Assembly: GCF_035222375.1 (NCBI RefSeq)
Contig: NC_085889.1
Span: 4,154,001 to 4,218,000, forward strand
Length of the DNA: 64,000 bases
From: Podospora pseudocomata
Lineage: Eukaryota; Ascomycota; Sordariomycetes; Sordariales; Podosporaceae
Reading direction: 5' to 3'
Positions 21,098 through 30,586 of this stretch are shown piece after piece. Both the position numbers and the translations under genes were made by a program. A model generated the notes under the pieces. It did no database searches and had not been told where the DNA came from. It saw only the letters and a program-made list of their open reading frames with translations. Each line of letters starts with the position of its first letter. Within the stretch, counting starts at the first letter, position 1.

Positions 21098-21763
21098 ATG
21101 TCTACAAAGGAGTGCAGCAGGCTGGACGGGTGCAGCCCACCGGGCAACCCAGACTTGGCAGGTTGGTGCCAGATTCACTGGAGGGTGAGTTGCCGCTCAC
21201 GACCCGTGACCTTGAACGCGCAGCGGAATGCGATGAAATACCTTCACTAACTGTTCAATTCTCCCATTCCTAGCCCTTGAAGAAAGATGGCCCATGCTCT
21301 TGCAACAAGGCGGGAAATGCCGGAACCTGTCTCGCCGAAAGCCCACAATGTGCTGGGGGTGAAGCCTCGGAACAGGAATGCCCTGATTGTGATGTAAAGT
21401 TTTATCGTGTCCCCTATTTTCCCCTTGCTGTATGCTGGTTTCGGTTCTGATTGTCTATAGCGGTGTGAGCTCCAGCGAGAAAATAACACGAGAGGAACGT
21501 CATGCAGTCTTTGCAAATGCCGCAGCGCACCGTATTATCGTGAATACTGCATTGTTGCAGGAGGCATATGGTTTCAGGTCTTTGGGCCAGTGACAGAGTG
21601 CAAAAGAGCGGCGACGCGGGAAGACCATCGCGAACATTGTTTCCGGATGGTAAGTGTATTCTCTCTACCCAGGTATCCTTTAAAGCATGCGTCTAATCGT
21701 TACATGCAGAATTGCGTGAGCAAGCGTACATACAGAAAGTGGATTTGCAAACTGTATACCTAA
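21098..21763 (+). CDS. Small Cys-rich protein, intact family member B
   Basis: Four exons, 21098-21184, 21274-21393, 21461-21649 and 21710-21763, give 149 residues. Donors are GTGAGT, GTAAAG and GTAAGT; branches include CACTAACT; all junctions agree in frame. There are 18 cysteines (12 percent) and no signal peptide or membrane span. The start is MSTKECSRLDGCSPPGNPDL. Exon 2 encodes one module with spacing C-x-C-x8-C-x6-C-x9-C-x2-C (PCSCNKAGNAGTCL ... ECPDC). Exon 3 has SCSLCKCRSAPYYREYC and a stretch GGIWFQVFGPVTECKR. The last exon has NCVSKRTYRKWICKLYT. I do not recognise any named domain. The Cys pairs and the reducing cytosol suggest zinc binding, but this is inference. A decayed paralogue lies 1.5 kb upstream and a related module at 13.9 kb. 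Confidence 0.72.
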
Positions 21764-21915
21764 GTAGTCACACATGACGCCAACTGCGTGCCAAACTTCC
21801 CATTCCAACCATTACCATAAATCAGTCAATCGACTTCCCCCAAACCTCGTTTCCCTCTCAATACTGCACACGACGTCACCGACCATTCACATATATGGCT
21901 AGCTCATTGCCGGGC

Positions 21916-22438
21916 TTAGTAGCAGCGAATGGAACTGATGCGATCGGCGAAGAAGCCACTGCCATCGTGAAGATTGGCGTCCTCCTGGTTGTCGTAACGC
22001 TCGCCAGAGCAGTTGGCGTGCCTAGGAGAAGAATGTTAGCTGTGATCACAACAACTGCGGCTGATAACTGTGTTGATCCACCGGTTCAGGGCAAAACTTA
22101 CTCCCACCACTCGCAATAGACACCAGTTTTGTGAACACTTTTGATTGAGCTGATGACATCGTTCCACTCCGCGGGACGGTTCTCTAGAGGCAACGCGGAA
22201 CTTGTATCAGTGCATATTCATGTCTGTCCTCCTGGGGTATTTGCTTACTGCATTCAGCGTAGGTCATGTCCCAGGTGATACACTGTCCTTGCCAGTACCA
22301 ATCCTTGCAGGCAAAGACCTGACGGGGCGACTGCCGAGCCTCAAGATGGCTCCCGTTCAGAGCATCTCCAGCAGGGGCAGCAGTGGCGGAGAGAACGCCA
22401 AAAGCAAGGAGGGTGGCGAGGGACTTGAAGCTGACCAT
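21916..22438 (-). CDS. Small secreted six-Cys protein of the fungal beta/gamma-crystallin-like type
   Basis: Three exons on the minus strand, 22438-22249, 22183-22102 and 22021-21916, give 125 residues. Donors are GTAAGC and GTAAGT, acceptors CTCTAG and TCCTAG; the 65-base intron has a CACTGAT branch, and phases agree. Residues 1-21 are a signal peptide (MVSFKSLATLLAFGVLSATA), followed by a short pro-like stretch ending ARQ. The mature part has CKDWYWQGQC, AEC, EWNDVISSIKS, GVYCEWW, NCSGERYD and DRISSIRCY. The GxC, WND-ISS, YC, C-x-G and ISS-RC pattern is one I associate with crystallin-like small secreted proteins of ascomycetes. Extracellular; function unknown. A Fot1-like element lies only about 165 bases upstream of the ATG. 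Confidence 0.82.
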
Positions 22439-22603
22439 TTTGTCTATGGGTTGGAGTTCTGGGCGAGAGAAGTGACGGAGTGGAAGTGAGAAGGTTGGAA
22501 AGTATGAGTCGAATGGTGAGCGGTGTCAGGAGGCTGTTGTATCTGGGTGACTGCTGTCTTTTATACACGTTCCTCGGCCCCTGAATAATCTACAGTACAG
22601 ATA

Positions 22604-22653
22604 ACGTACATTATAAGCGAGCGACCAATATAAGCGAGCGACCACTTTTTCAC
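22604..22653. repeat. Left terminal inverted repeat of the Fot1-like element
   Basis: Begins ACGTACATTATAAGCGAG and contains two copies of the ATAAGCGAGCGACC word. It matches the reverse complement of the right end with a few mismatches. Confidence 0.85.
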
Positions 22654-23693
22654 AACCTTTATACCATTATCCTCAATTACTACACAACAATACTAGGAAG
22701 CAACCATAATTACATCCGAAATAGCTGAATCAGACAATTCTGCAGCCTCCTGGCAAGTACGTGCATTATGGCCAGGCTTGCCGCACACACCACAGCACCG
22801 AACCTTCGTATGAGCCCCCCCTGCACTACTACCATCCGGCTGTGTTTCTTGCACTCCCTCTCCACCCACGGCCTTCTTGTCCAGTAGATCGTGTGCATCC
22901 AGCACAGTAAGTGATCCTCCGAGCCGCACACGTATTCTTTTGGCTCTCCGGCGCTTACTTAGTGCCTCGTTGGCCTTGCGGAGTGAAGTGTTCTCTGCAC
23001 GTAGGAGAGCCACCTGGTGCATCACAGCCATTGACTCCCTGGATCACCGTTGCCCATTCGCGGTTGCCAGGCTGGGCCAGTTTTACCTTGCTAAGGCCGT
23101 CCATGGTCGTAACCACCATGCCCGTGAAGATAATGCCCATGATAAACCCAGTCTCGTCGAAGTTGTAGATATCGTCATCTACAATACCGTACTTGGCCTT
23201 AGTGTTCCGTACGAGCGCAAACCACTCGGCAATGGCCTTTGGATCCTCGCACTTGGCTCTCTGGTAATCGTATCTACGCGTAAAACGCGTACGGAGCTGT
23301 GGCTGGCGTTTGACGGAGTTGTGTGCCCAGAGCTTGCCAACAGGGGGCGCGTTACGTACGCGTAGCAGTTGGTTGGCCCTATCTTCCACACCACGCAATC
23401 TTGGTGGAAAAGCTCGCGCACATAGCTCAATAACGTATTGAATAATGGCATCCTCTTCTGATTGAGTGAGCTTTTTCGAATTGGGTGTTGTATCGCGTCG
23501 TGCAGGCCGGCCGGCGCGTCGGACACGGAGGGTTGAGAATGGTATGTTATATAGCTTTGCTGCGGCTCGGAGGGTTAATTTCGAAGTGTTTTGAATGGTT
23601 TCAAGGGTTAAGATTATCCTGGCTTCATTTAAGGTAGGAGGCATGTTGGGTTGTAGAGAAAGTTGATGTTGAGTGTAGGAGGACGCGTCGCGG

Positions 23694-23743
23694 TCGAAAA
23701 GTGACCGGCCCACTTATATGACCGACTCGCTTATAAACTACGT
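23694..23743. repeat. Right terminal inverted repeat of the Fot1-like element
   Basis: Ends CTCGCTTATAAACTACGT before the TA duplication and is the inverted partner of 22604-22653. Confidence 0.85.
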
Positions 23744-23745
23744 TA

Positions 23746-23865
23746 TATACCCGTTCCTAAACTATATTTCCTAACCTAATATCGATAATAGTAAGTACAA
23801 TTACTATATTTAATATAGCATAAAATACCGTAGAAGTACTACCTAAAACCGGGGGGGCTCTTTTC
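23746..23865. other. AT-rich, TpA-rich island beside the transposon
   Basis: The stretch is rich in TATA, TAATA and CTAA words and has almost no CpA or TpG, which is the composition left by repeat-induced point mutation in Sordariomycetes. No gene. RIP is inference; the transposon itself is not strongly TpA-enriched. Confidence 0.45.
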
Positions 23866-23872
23866 CTCTGGG

Positions 23873-24490
23873 TTAAATAAGTAGGGAAACCTCTTGTATC
23901 ATAAAGTCATAGATAGACAAGGACGAGATGTAGCAAGCCCTTTGGGTACAAGCACAGGTATCGAGACCAGCAGAAACTTTGGACTGGCATTCGTGGCATT
24001 TCCAACCGCACTTTTTGAATGCCTTCGTGCGGTAGGAGCTGTTGTCGCAATGGCCAGCGTCATATCTAGTGCTTGTCGTATAGTTTGTACCCGGTGCAGC
24101 GCTGCAGTTGACCGTTCCAATCATAAACAGCAGCTCTGACGGCATCTTCACACTCCATGGCACTCTCAGGGATCCAGACAACATTGCCCGAGAATGGAAA
24201 CGCCAACGATCCCATCCAACCCACGGAAGGATCTTGCCCGTCGAAGAGAAATCCCGACAACGGAATGTTGGGTTCCGGCATACCGCCGAAGAGACAGAGA
24301 GGGGCCAGCATTGCCAATACCCATCCTGAAGAAGTCTGAAAGGGAGGGGGTTGAGGTTGAAGTAGTGAATACGGTATCCAATAGCGAAAGGGGCGGTTAA
24401 GAATAGAGCGGCAATCTCTGTGTGCAATGCAATCCATGTGTGCTTTTCAAACATACTACTGCATGGCCAGCTTCGGAATACCCAGCACAC
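23873..24490 (-). other. Doubtful coding region, possible decayed membrane or Cys-rich gene
   Basis: Two overlapping minus-strand frames both look partly protein-like. One has a hydrophobic stretch (IAALFLTAPFAIGY) and later a Cys-rich part (KKCGWKCHECQSK). The other has LAMLAPLCLFGG and then NVVWIPESAMECEDAVRAAV and GQLQRCTGYKLYDKH. A pyrimidine-rich CCCTTTCAG near 24,345 could be a splice acceptor. No model with consistent phase was found, so it may be a relic or chance. Confidence 0.25.
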
Positions 24491-25060
24491 GCCGGGTCAC
24501 CACGTTGTTTCAAGGGAGCCCATATTGTAAGTGCACGACTTTGGCCTGCAAGAAATCGGCTGTGGGCCCAATGGAAAACAACCGCATCGGAGTATTTACA
24601 TACAATTCCAACTGATGTTTTGCAGCATATGATATTCCTAATAGATTGACTGTCTACCTACGAGAGCTTCTCCGTTACACCCAACCCTTTCGAATCGAAA
24701 ACAGATGCAAGGAATCTGGTTGCCAGCCAATTCACTTCAGCCAGGGCGCATATCCTCCAAATCCTGCTTCCGAATGGTTGCAATCATGACTTCAATTTGC
24801 ACACCCTTGGGTGCCTCTGTCGAAGCCGAGTCACCAGCAGGTATCCAAACCCAAAGCAGCTGGTGGCGGTCTCGCACGGTGACAGCCTGCTCCTCAAGCA
24901 CCGTGATTTTCAGCCGGCTAGATATCTGAGTTCGTCGTGTAGTTTACAGGGAAAACATTCGGAGTTGATCAAACATGCAACATGATGGATAGACCTGGAT
25001 GAAATGGATCAGGCACACTCGGACACAGGATGCATTCACCAACGTAAATGAAATTACTTC
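24491..25060. other. Intergenic
   Basis: No gene, repeat or RNA recognised. Confidence 0.35.
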
Positions 25061-25561
25061 CTAGACGCAAAGTTCGCAATCGTCGTAACATAATGCCACT
25101 ACTCCCCCTCCTTCCCCCCCTCCTTCTTCTTCCCTTTTTACCTTCCTTTCCCTCCTCCCTTCCCCCCCCTCCTCCCTCTCCCCCTTCCTCCCCTTCCTCC
25201 CCCTTCCACCCCTCTTAAACCCCCCCAACCACCTCCTGTGCTCCTCCACCCGAGCCTGACTCTCAGCAATAACCTTGTCCATATGTGCCACATTCTGGTT
25301 AAACTCCTCCTGTCCAGCACGATGTTGTCTGACACGGACAAATCCACTTAATAGAATGGCAAAGGCTTCGGCTGTTCGATCCCCAATCCCTGCTGTGTCG
25401 TCGGGTGGCGTGTTAGTCCCGGCGTCATGATGTGAGGTGGGCTTGGGGGCGGTCTCGAGTGCGGTCTCGGGGGCGATCTCGGGGGCGGTCTCGGGGGCGA
25501 GATGGGCGGTATGGGGCTCAGGATTGTTGACAGGGGAGGTTGTGGGTTTTTTGTCGGCCAT
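25061..25561 (-). CDS. Hypothetical low-complexity protein with Glu-Thr-Ala-Pro repeats
   Basis: Single frame of 166 residues from MADKKPTTSPVNN. Residues about 25-42 are four-residue repeats (APETAPEIAPETALETAP) encoded by a 12-base minisatellite at 25,441-25,500. A helical middle follows (DRTAEAFAILLSGFVRVRQH, EEFNQNVAHMDKVIAESQAR), with heptad spacing that could form a coiled coil. The tail of about 45 residues is almost only Gly, Arg, Lys and Glu, encoded by a long purine tract, ending DDCELCV. No signal peptide; no recognised domain. It may be lineage-specific. The tail could instead be partly intronic or untranslated, since it lies wholly in low-complexity DNA. Confidence 0.45.
   Translation of the reverse strand: MADKKPTTSPVNNPEPHTAHLAPETAPEIAPETALETAPKPTSHHDAGTNTPPDDTAGIGDRTAEAFAILLSGFVRVRQHRAGQEEFNQNVAHMDKVIAESQARVEEHRRWLGGFKRGGRGRKGRKGEREEGGEGRRERKVKREEEGGGEGGGVVALCYDDCELCV
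25098..25222. repeat. Polypyrimidine tract on the plus strand
   Basis: About 120 bases of nearly pure C and T (purine on the minus strand). It lies within the 3' coding end of the hypothetical gene at 25061-25561. Confidence 0.85.
25441..25500. repeat. 12-bp minisatellite, about five units
   Basis: Imperfect units of GGGGGCGGTCTC (variants GAGTGCGGTCTC, GGGGGCGATCTC). In frame on the minus strand they encode the ETAP repeats of the hypothetical protein. Confidence 0.8.
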
Positions 25562-25883
25562 CGTGTTGATGGGAGATGTTATGAGGGAAATGCTTTGTTG
25601 ATCTGTTGGCCCGAGGGAGTAAGTGAGTGCGTAAAGTTGAGGGACGTTGTTGATTAGGTTGGGAAGAATAGAAGAAGGGTCGCTTTTATGGAGATCAAAA
25701 GGCGAAACATTACACATCATACCCAGGAAGAAAGTCACTGTACACACACAAGCCCAACAACTCTCCACCACACGGCCATCATACAACATGTCAGAAGTGT
25801 TGATTTGATTCATCCTACAGGTACCAAACACCCCTTCCCTCAAACCCTCCACCCCCCCCCTCCCCGAACATAATCCGGGCACC

Positions 25884-26234
25884 TCACTGATCAGCCCGCA
25901 AAGGAACATCAAAAGGAACAAACAAAATCCTCTCCCCCTCCCCAGTATCATTAACATTCTTCTTGCCATCCCCATCCCTCTTCCTCTCCAACGGCTGCAA
26001 AATCGGCCTAATCCCAAGCCTAGTCCTCTTGCTTTTGTCCAGTACCACTTTGCAGTTTTCTCGTTGTGAGTAGATGTCCCTGACTGCCGCCTCGATCGCG
26101 GCCCGAGGTGGGGGCTGCGAGGGGAGATACCTGATTGCGATGGAAGTGACTCGCTTTTTCAGCTTTGTGGGTTCTTTGGGGTTGGGAGGCTCGAGGTTAG
26201 TGGCCGTGGTTGTTGGCTGTTGAAGTTGCGACAT
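25884..26234 (-). CDS. Hypothetical small protein, 116 aa
   Basis: Single frame from MSQLQQPTTTATN. A Thr/Pro-rich N-terminus leads to a Lys-rich, mixed alpha/beta-looking core (RVTSIAIRYLPSQPPPRAAI, EAAVRDIYSQRENCKVVLDK, RTRLGIRPILQPL). No signal peptide, membrane span or domain recognised. It is co-oriented with the small gene just downstream at 25061-25561, separated by about 320 bases, and both have pyrimidine-rich plus-strand composition. Confidence 0.45.
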   Translation of the reverse strand: MSQLQQPTTTATNLEPPNPKEPTKLKKRVTSIAIRYLPSQPPPRAAIEAAVRDIYSQRENCKVVLDKSKRTRLGIRPILQPLERKRDGDGKKNVNDTGEGERILFVPFDVPLRADQ

Positions 26235-26604
26235 GATGATTCGGGAATGTTGAGCGGTTTGTGTTGGTTTGATGGATATTTTCGTAGGCCTAAAATAGGT
26301 GATTGGTGTCAGTCTATGTAGGCAGCGTGTTTATGATAGAGCGGCAATGAGCTACAATAAGTACCTTTATCTATCAACCATTGTAACAGTCAACTGCGCG
26401 TCAGTGTGTCTGGTCTGTCAAATGACATTCTGTCTCTTGACCTGACACATAATGTGAATCACAGTACAGCGACGATGATAATGACTATGTTTTGTTCTCC
26501 AAAATGACATCTGCTCGGTTGACTGCATGTCACATGTTGTATCTTCAGTCCTAAACACCCAAAGAAAATCATGCAATATACACAACAGCCCAATAAAACT
26601 CCAA
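26235..26604. other. Intergenic
   Basis: Upstream of the small gene ending the plus side at 26,234 and downstream of the large minus-strand gene. Nothing recognised. Confidence 0.4.
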
Positions 26605-29600
26605 CTAATACCGATGCGTCTGAATCCCCCTTTTCCCAAAAAAGCCCTTCCTCAGCATATTGCTACTCGCCCTCTTCATCAACTTTCCAAAAGTCCCCTT
26701 TTGATCTTCAGACCCACCACCACTATGACTATCATGTTCTGAATTAATCTCACCAAGCTTGTTGCTCGATATTTTCTTCGTGATTGACTTGGCATGCCTC
26801 TTGATCAGAGTTCCCAAAGGAATCTTGGACGGCTTCCAAAAATGCCGTTTCCGGTGGTCATCCCCATCCTCCATGTGCTGAGCATCGGAATTTGGTGACG
26901 ACTGTCTTAACCTATGCCGACCTTCATCATTCGACTCCTCCCCGAGATAGGTTATTTGAGAAAGGGGAATCGGCTTAGTAATAGACGGCGATACCGGTCC
27001 TGAGGCTGGCGCTACAGTCGACTTTGGGGTGGTGTTAAGGCCGGGCGACGAAGGTGCAGATAGCGGGGGCCGAATGCCCTTTGGTGTCCGGTTGAAGACT
27101 TTGGATAGAATGGTAGAAGTAAAGCGTTGGGGTGACTCGGCCGGTTTCATCACGACCTTCGTCAGATGTTCATCTGCGGGCAGCTTCACTATTGTCAAAA
27201 CGCCACCCGGGGGGCCAGGTCGTACTTCCTCGTTCCATTGAAAGCCGTACTTAGTCTTTCCCGGGACCAGCTTCGATTCGGCGAGTTTGACCTCTGGTCG
27301 CAGTCTGCACCCGTAAGAGCCAACCCAGCAGCGCGGATCACGCGTGTGACGAGTGATCTGAAGCCTCCCGGACCGCGTCAGGGCTGACCTCTGACCAGGC
27401 GTAAAAGGGAAGGTCGCTGCGGTGCGATACTTGCGGTGTTTCTCAATTCGTGTCTTCCAGCCAGGGCCTCTGGGAATCTCGTCTTTTCCCCAAACGGCGT
27501 ATATCAGCTCGTTCGCATAGCTCCGAGTGGTGCCTACTATGGTAAGACTGTCGATGTGGTGGCCTATCGTCTTCAGTGGGTCGAGGATGCAAAGATAGGC
27601 ATCTGGATGATATGGTACAAATTCTTGAATGTGTTAGCAAGTGTGTAGAATTGCATTGGGAGCATAAAGGCTTACCCTCATCGTCGTTCTCTGCGGTCTC
27701 ATCGCTGGCGTGACTGGTGTCTGACCAACCCGATGATTCTTCCTCTGTCTCTGGCTCATCATGCCTGACTCTTCGTTCTGCCGACCCCTTCTTCCACTTC
27801 ATTCCTTCCCGAAAGCCGTAATACCTGCGCACCATCAAACACAAATTCCCAATATTGACTCCGTCGGCCCTGGTACACTGCAAGTCGGCAAATCTCAACA
27901 CCAACTGGCGAACTCTCTGAAGTCCTCTCCATTGATCCACACCGACAGCAGTTGGATGAACATTCCCTCCCAACTTGGTGTAGTCAACCTCAAGCGTGAT
28001 GTATCTCATCAGAGGAACGAAGGAGTCCATCAGAAGTGTCGCTGTCGGGCAATTCTTCTCCGCCACGAACGGGCTGTACACAACGTGAAATCTCCGAGCA
28101 AGGAAGAAGGCGGCGAGAAAGTCGACACGCATGTCGTAGCAGACTGACATGTAAGGGTAAAGCGGGGAAATTGCAGACGCAAAGGAGTCCAAATATTCTG
28201 TAGTCCACAGCTTGCGACCATCCAGAGGATTCAGGGGCCATATTGGCTCATAGCAATGCGGAGGGTTCATGCGAACAGGCTTTGGATTGAGGTTTCCCGT
28301 ATTGTGATCGTTGAGAATCATGTTGGTAATCTTAAAGCGGGCTCGATCGGGCAATAAGAAGTAAAGACAACGGTTTGATCTTGCTAGGCCTTTGAGCTGA
28401 GAATACCTTCCATTTTGGAGTCCTGTATGGTTTAATGTGTGTGTGCCATCGGGGTCGCGGGAAGCTCTTTCCCTTCTCAGACGAAGAACTCCTTGCTGAA
28501 AGGACAGCTCTTTTTCAAAGATGAACTTATCCGCCGGGTTGTTGAGCGTTCTCTCCCACGTTACCTCAACAGTCCGATCCCAAGGAGGGTACTCGAGGGG
28601 AACGGGAGCCCGGTCCGGGGAGCGGAGAATTCTTACCGGAGGCGCATATCCAACGAATCTGGGCAGTTTCGGAGATTCTTGCTTCTGTATACGTGGCTCA
28701 TTGCCACAAATGAAGAGTCCACCACTTGCAAGTGGATGGAATGGGACAGCCGGTTTATCTGCTGCTTCAGTTCCCACATCATTGGCAGGGACTCGAACGG
28801 TCGGCGTGTCCGGAGGCGCTCGCAAATCTGATGGACTTTGATGCCCCTCTGAGCACGACGGCGACGTTTTTCCGGCGCTTGACTCTCCTTGCCGCGATTG
28901 GGACTCTTTTTCAACAGCCGGTGTGGGTTCTGGTGGGGAGATAATGGGTGTTGTCGAAAGTCCTTGAATCTCAGCTGGGTGTTTAAGATTCACATCCACA
29001 CAGTGAGGTGAGGATATGCTCTGAAACAGTGCCTCGGTAAATAAAGCAGGACTGCCTGGGGGCTTCAGTGGACACTTTGGCGATGCTGGGGTCGGCGGGA
29101 GTGTTGGCACAGTTGGAATTGCAGCTGGGGTTGCAGGGGGCCTGCTGGGGGCTGCCAAGGATGGTGGAGTCGGAGAAAGCTTCACAGAATCTCTCGAACC
29201 CCCTTGAGTTACCGAGGCGCAGGACGAACTCCTGCGTGAAGCAGAAGTAGAGGGTGAAACAAGCTTTGACGAAGCAGTTGAAGTTGCAGATACCGGGGTG
29301 GTGGGCAGACTCGCATGTGCCGTGTGATTTCTTGATGGAATTTGCATCTGAAGCTGTTTGCCTTGGGTCCTTGTCAAACTTCGAGATTTTGCGCTCAAGA
29401 GTGGATAGTGAGACGAGCACCCACGGTTTGGATCCTTGGCTATTCTTGTGTCTTGATTTTCTTGGGCTGCAGAAAGCCTTCCAGAAGGCGTGGCAGTCGT
29501 GTGACTGGCTGCCGACTTGGCCAGGATTCTCGTCGAAACAGAGTGCCCAGATGCCCTTTCTGGCCTCAATGTTACCTCATGAGTGGATGAACGCCTAATG

Positions 29601-30586
29601 GGTGTGGTCGGAGTTGGTAGTCTCTCGGATATCCCTCCAGGCGCTCCCCCAGGAGCAGTCACAGTTGTTTGCTTCGTCAACCTACCGCTTCCTTCTTGAT
29701 TAACAAGTGTTTCAGTTGACGCAGTCCCCAATTGCCTCGAGGTTGCTTGGATTGTGGAAGGCCTTGATGACGATGTCCCTTGCTTATCTTGTGTTTTTAC
29801 GGCATCCTGTACCGGAGATGATCTGGCTGGAATGGCGGATTGAGTCGCAGAAGCTCTGACGGGTTGACGGGGAGTAGGGGATCCGGTGGGAAGTAGAGTT
29901 CCGTTGGTTGGGTTGCCAACCGTGGAGGCAGAGCCAACCTCCCTTGTCTCGAGTTGGGCGGGGAGTCTTTCGGCCTTTGTGAGTGTCGGCGTGGGTGCAG
30001 GAGAAGGCACCTTTGAGTCAGTTTGCCACGTGCGTGGCCCTGATGATGGTACAGCCAAAAGGCTAGCGGGGCGTGGTCGAGGTTCGGTCTTTAGTACTCC
30101 AGATGAAAGCAAAGCAATAGGGGAACCCAGAGCGACTGGTATGCCAGAGAGCGATTGTCTCCTCGTCTCAGTACTACTTGTTGCCCTAGGGGGGACAGGT
30201 GCTTTGCTTGATGGTGTTGCACCTCGTCCATGTTGTGTCGTGGAAGATCTTGGCCCTATTGGCGTAGTTGAGCTCCGTGGCCCTGGCAGCGAATATGATG
30301 AAGGACTTGTGAGTCGGCTGTTGCTTTTGGATTGCTTGGGGCCACTTGACGGCTTTGGACGTATCTTCATTCCCACCATTGACGGCATCGAAGACGGTTT
30401 GCGTAACGATGAGGCAGACAAGGACCTGTGCCGCGCTGCTTGAGGACTGTGTGACTTCGAACCGCCAGGTAGAGCTGTATTTTCTCCTTTGGGCGTAGGG
30501 GGCTGGGTGGACGGTGGAGTTTGTGCGGTTCGGATTGCCTGCCTGGTGCCAGTGAATGTTGGCGCAGATAGCCTAAATTTCGGCAT
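26605..30586 (-). CDS. Large Ser/Pro/Thr-rich protein of unknown function
   Basis: About 1300 residues. Exon 1 is 30586-27676 and starts MPKFRLSAPTFTGTRQA. A 52-base intron (27624-27675; GTAAGC, GCTAAC branch, CAAG) leads to a second exon from 27623. Residues 1-620 are disordered, rich in Ser, Pro, Thr and Arg. A conserved-looking region (about 640-1060) has many aromatic residues (LEYPPWDRTVEVTWERTL, LYPYMSVCYDMRVDFLAAFF, LMDSFVPLMRYITLEVDYTK). The C-terminus is basic (KHRKY and KRHAKSITKK). Between about 27,400 and 27,450 the coding frame shifts by one: upstream sequence reads to GWKTRIEKHRKY and downstream sequence reads WSEVSPDAVRRLQI through RPEVKLAESKLVPGKTKYGF. I found no intron that fits, so this is a missed intron, a sequence error or a real frameshift. 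No domain recognised; a nuclear or cytosolic scaffold is a guess. Confidence 0.65.

Larger units (their letters stand above)
22604..23743 (-). mobile_element. Internally deleted pogo/Fot1-like DNA transposon
   Basis: 1140 bases flanked by TA duplications (22602-22603 and 23744-23745). The terminal inverted repeats of about 50 bases start ACGTACATTATAAGCGAG on the left and mirror CTCGCTTATAAACTACGT on the right; each holds a direct repeat of the TATAAGCGAG-type word. The transposase runs on the minus strand from MPPTLNEARI (23,644): helix-turn-helix region, RAGRPAR, a CENP-B-like part (RTRFTRRYDYQRAKCEDP), the first catalytic Asp in YNFDETGFIMG, and QPGNREWATVIQGVN. It then jumps to the family's C-terminal coiled region (LRAENTSLRKANEALSKRRR) and zinc knuckle (CGVCGKPGHNARTC). 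The core with the second and third catalytic acids is absent and the frame changes at the junction near 23,030, so it is non-autonomous. Confidence 0.9.
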
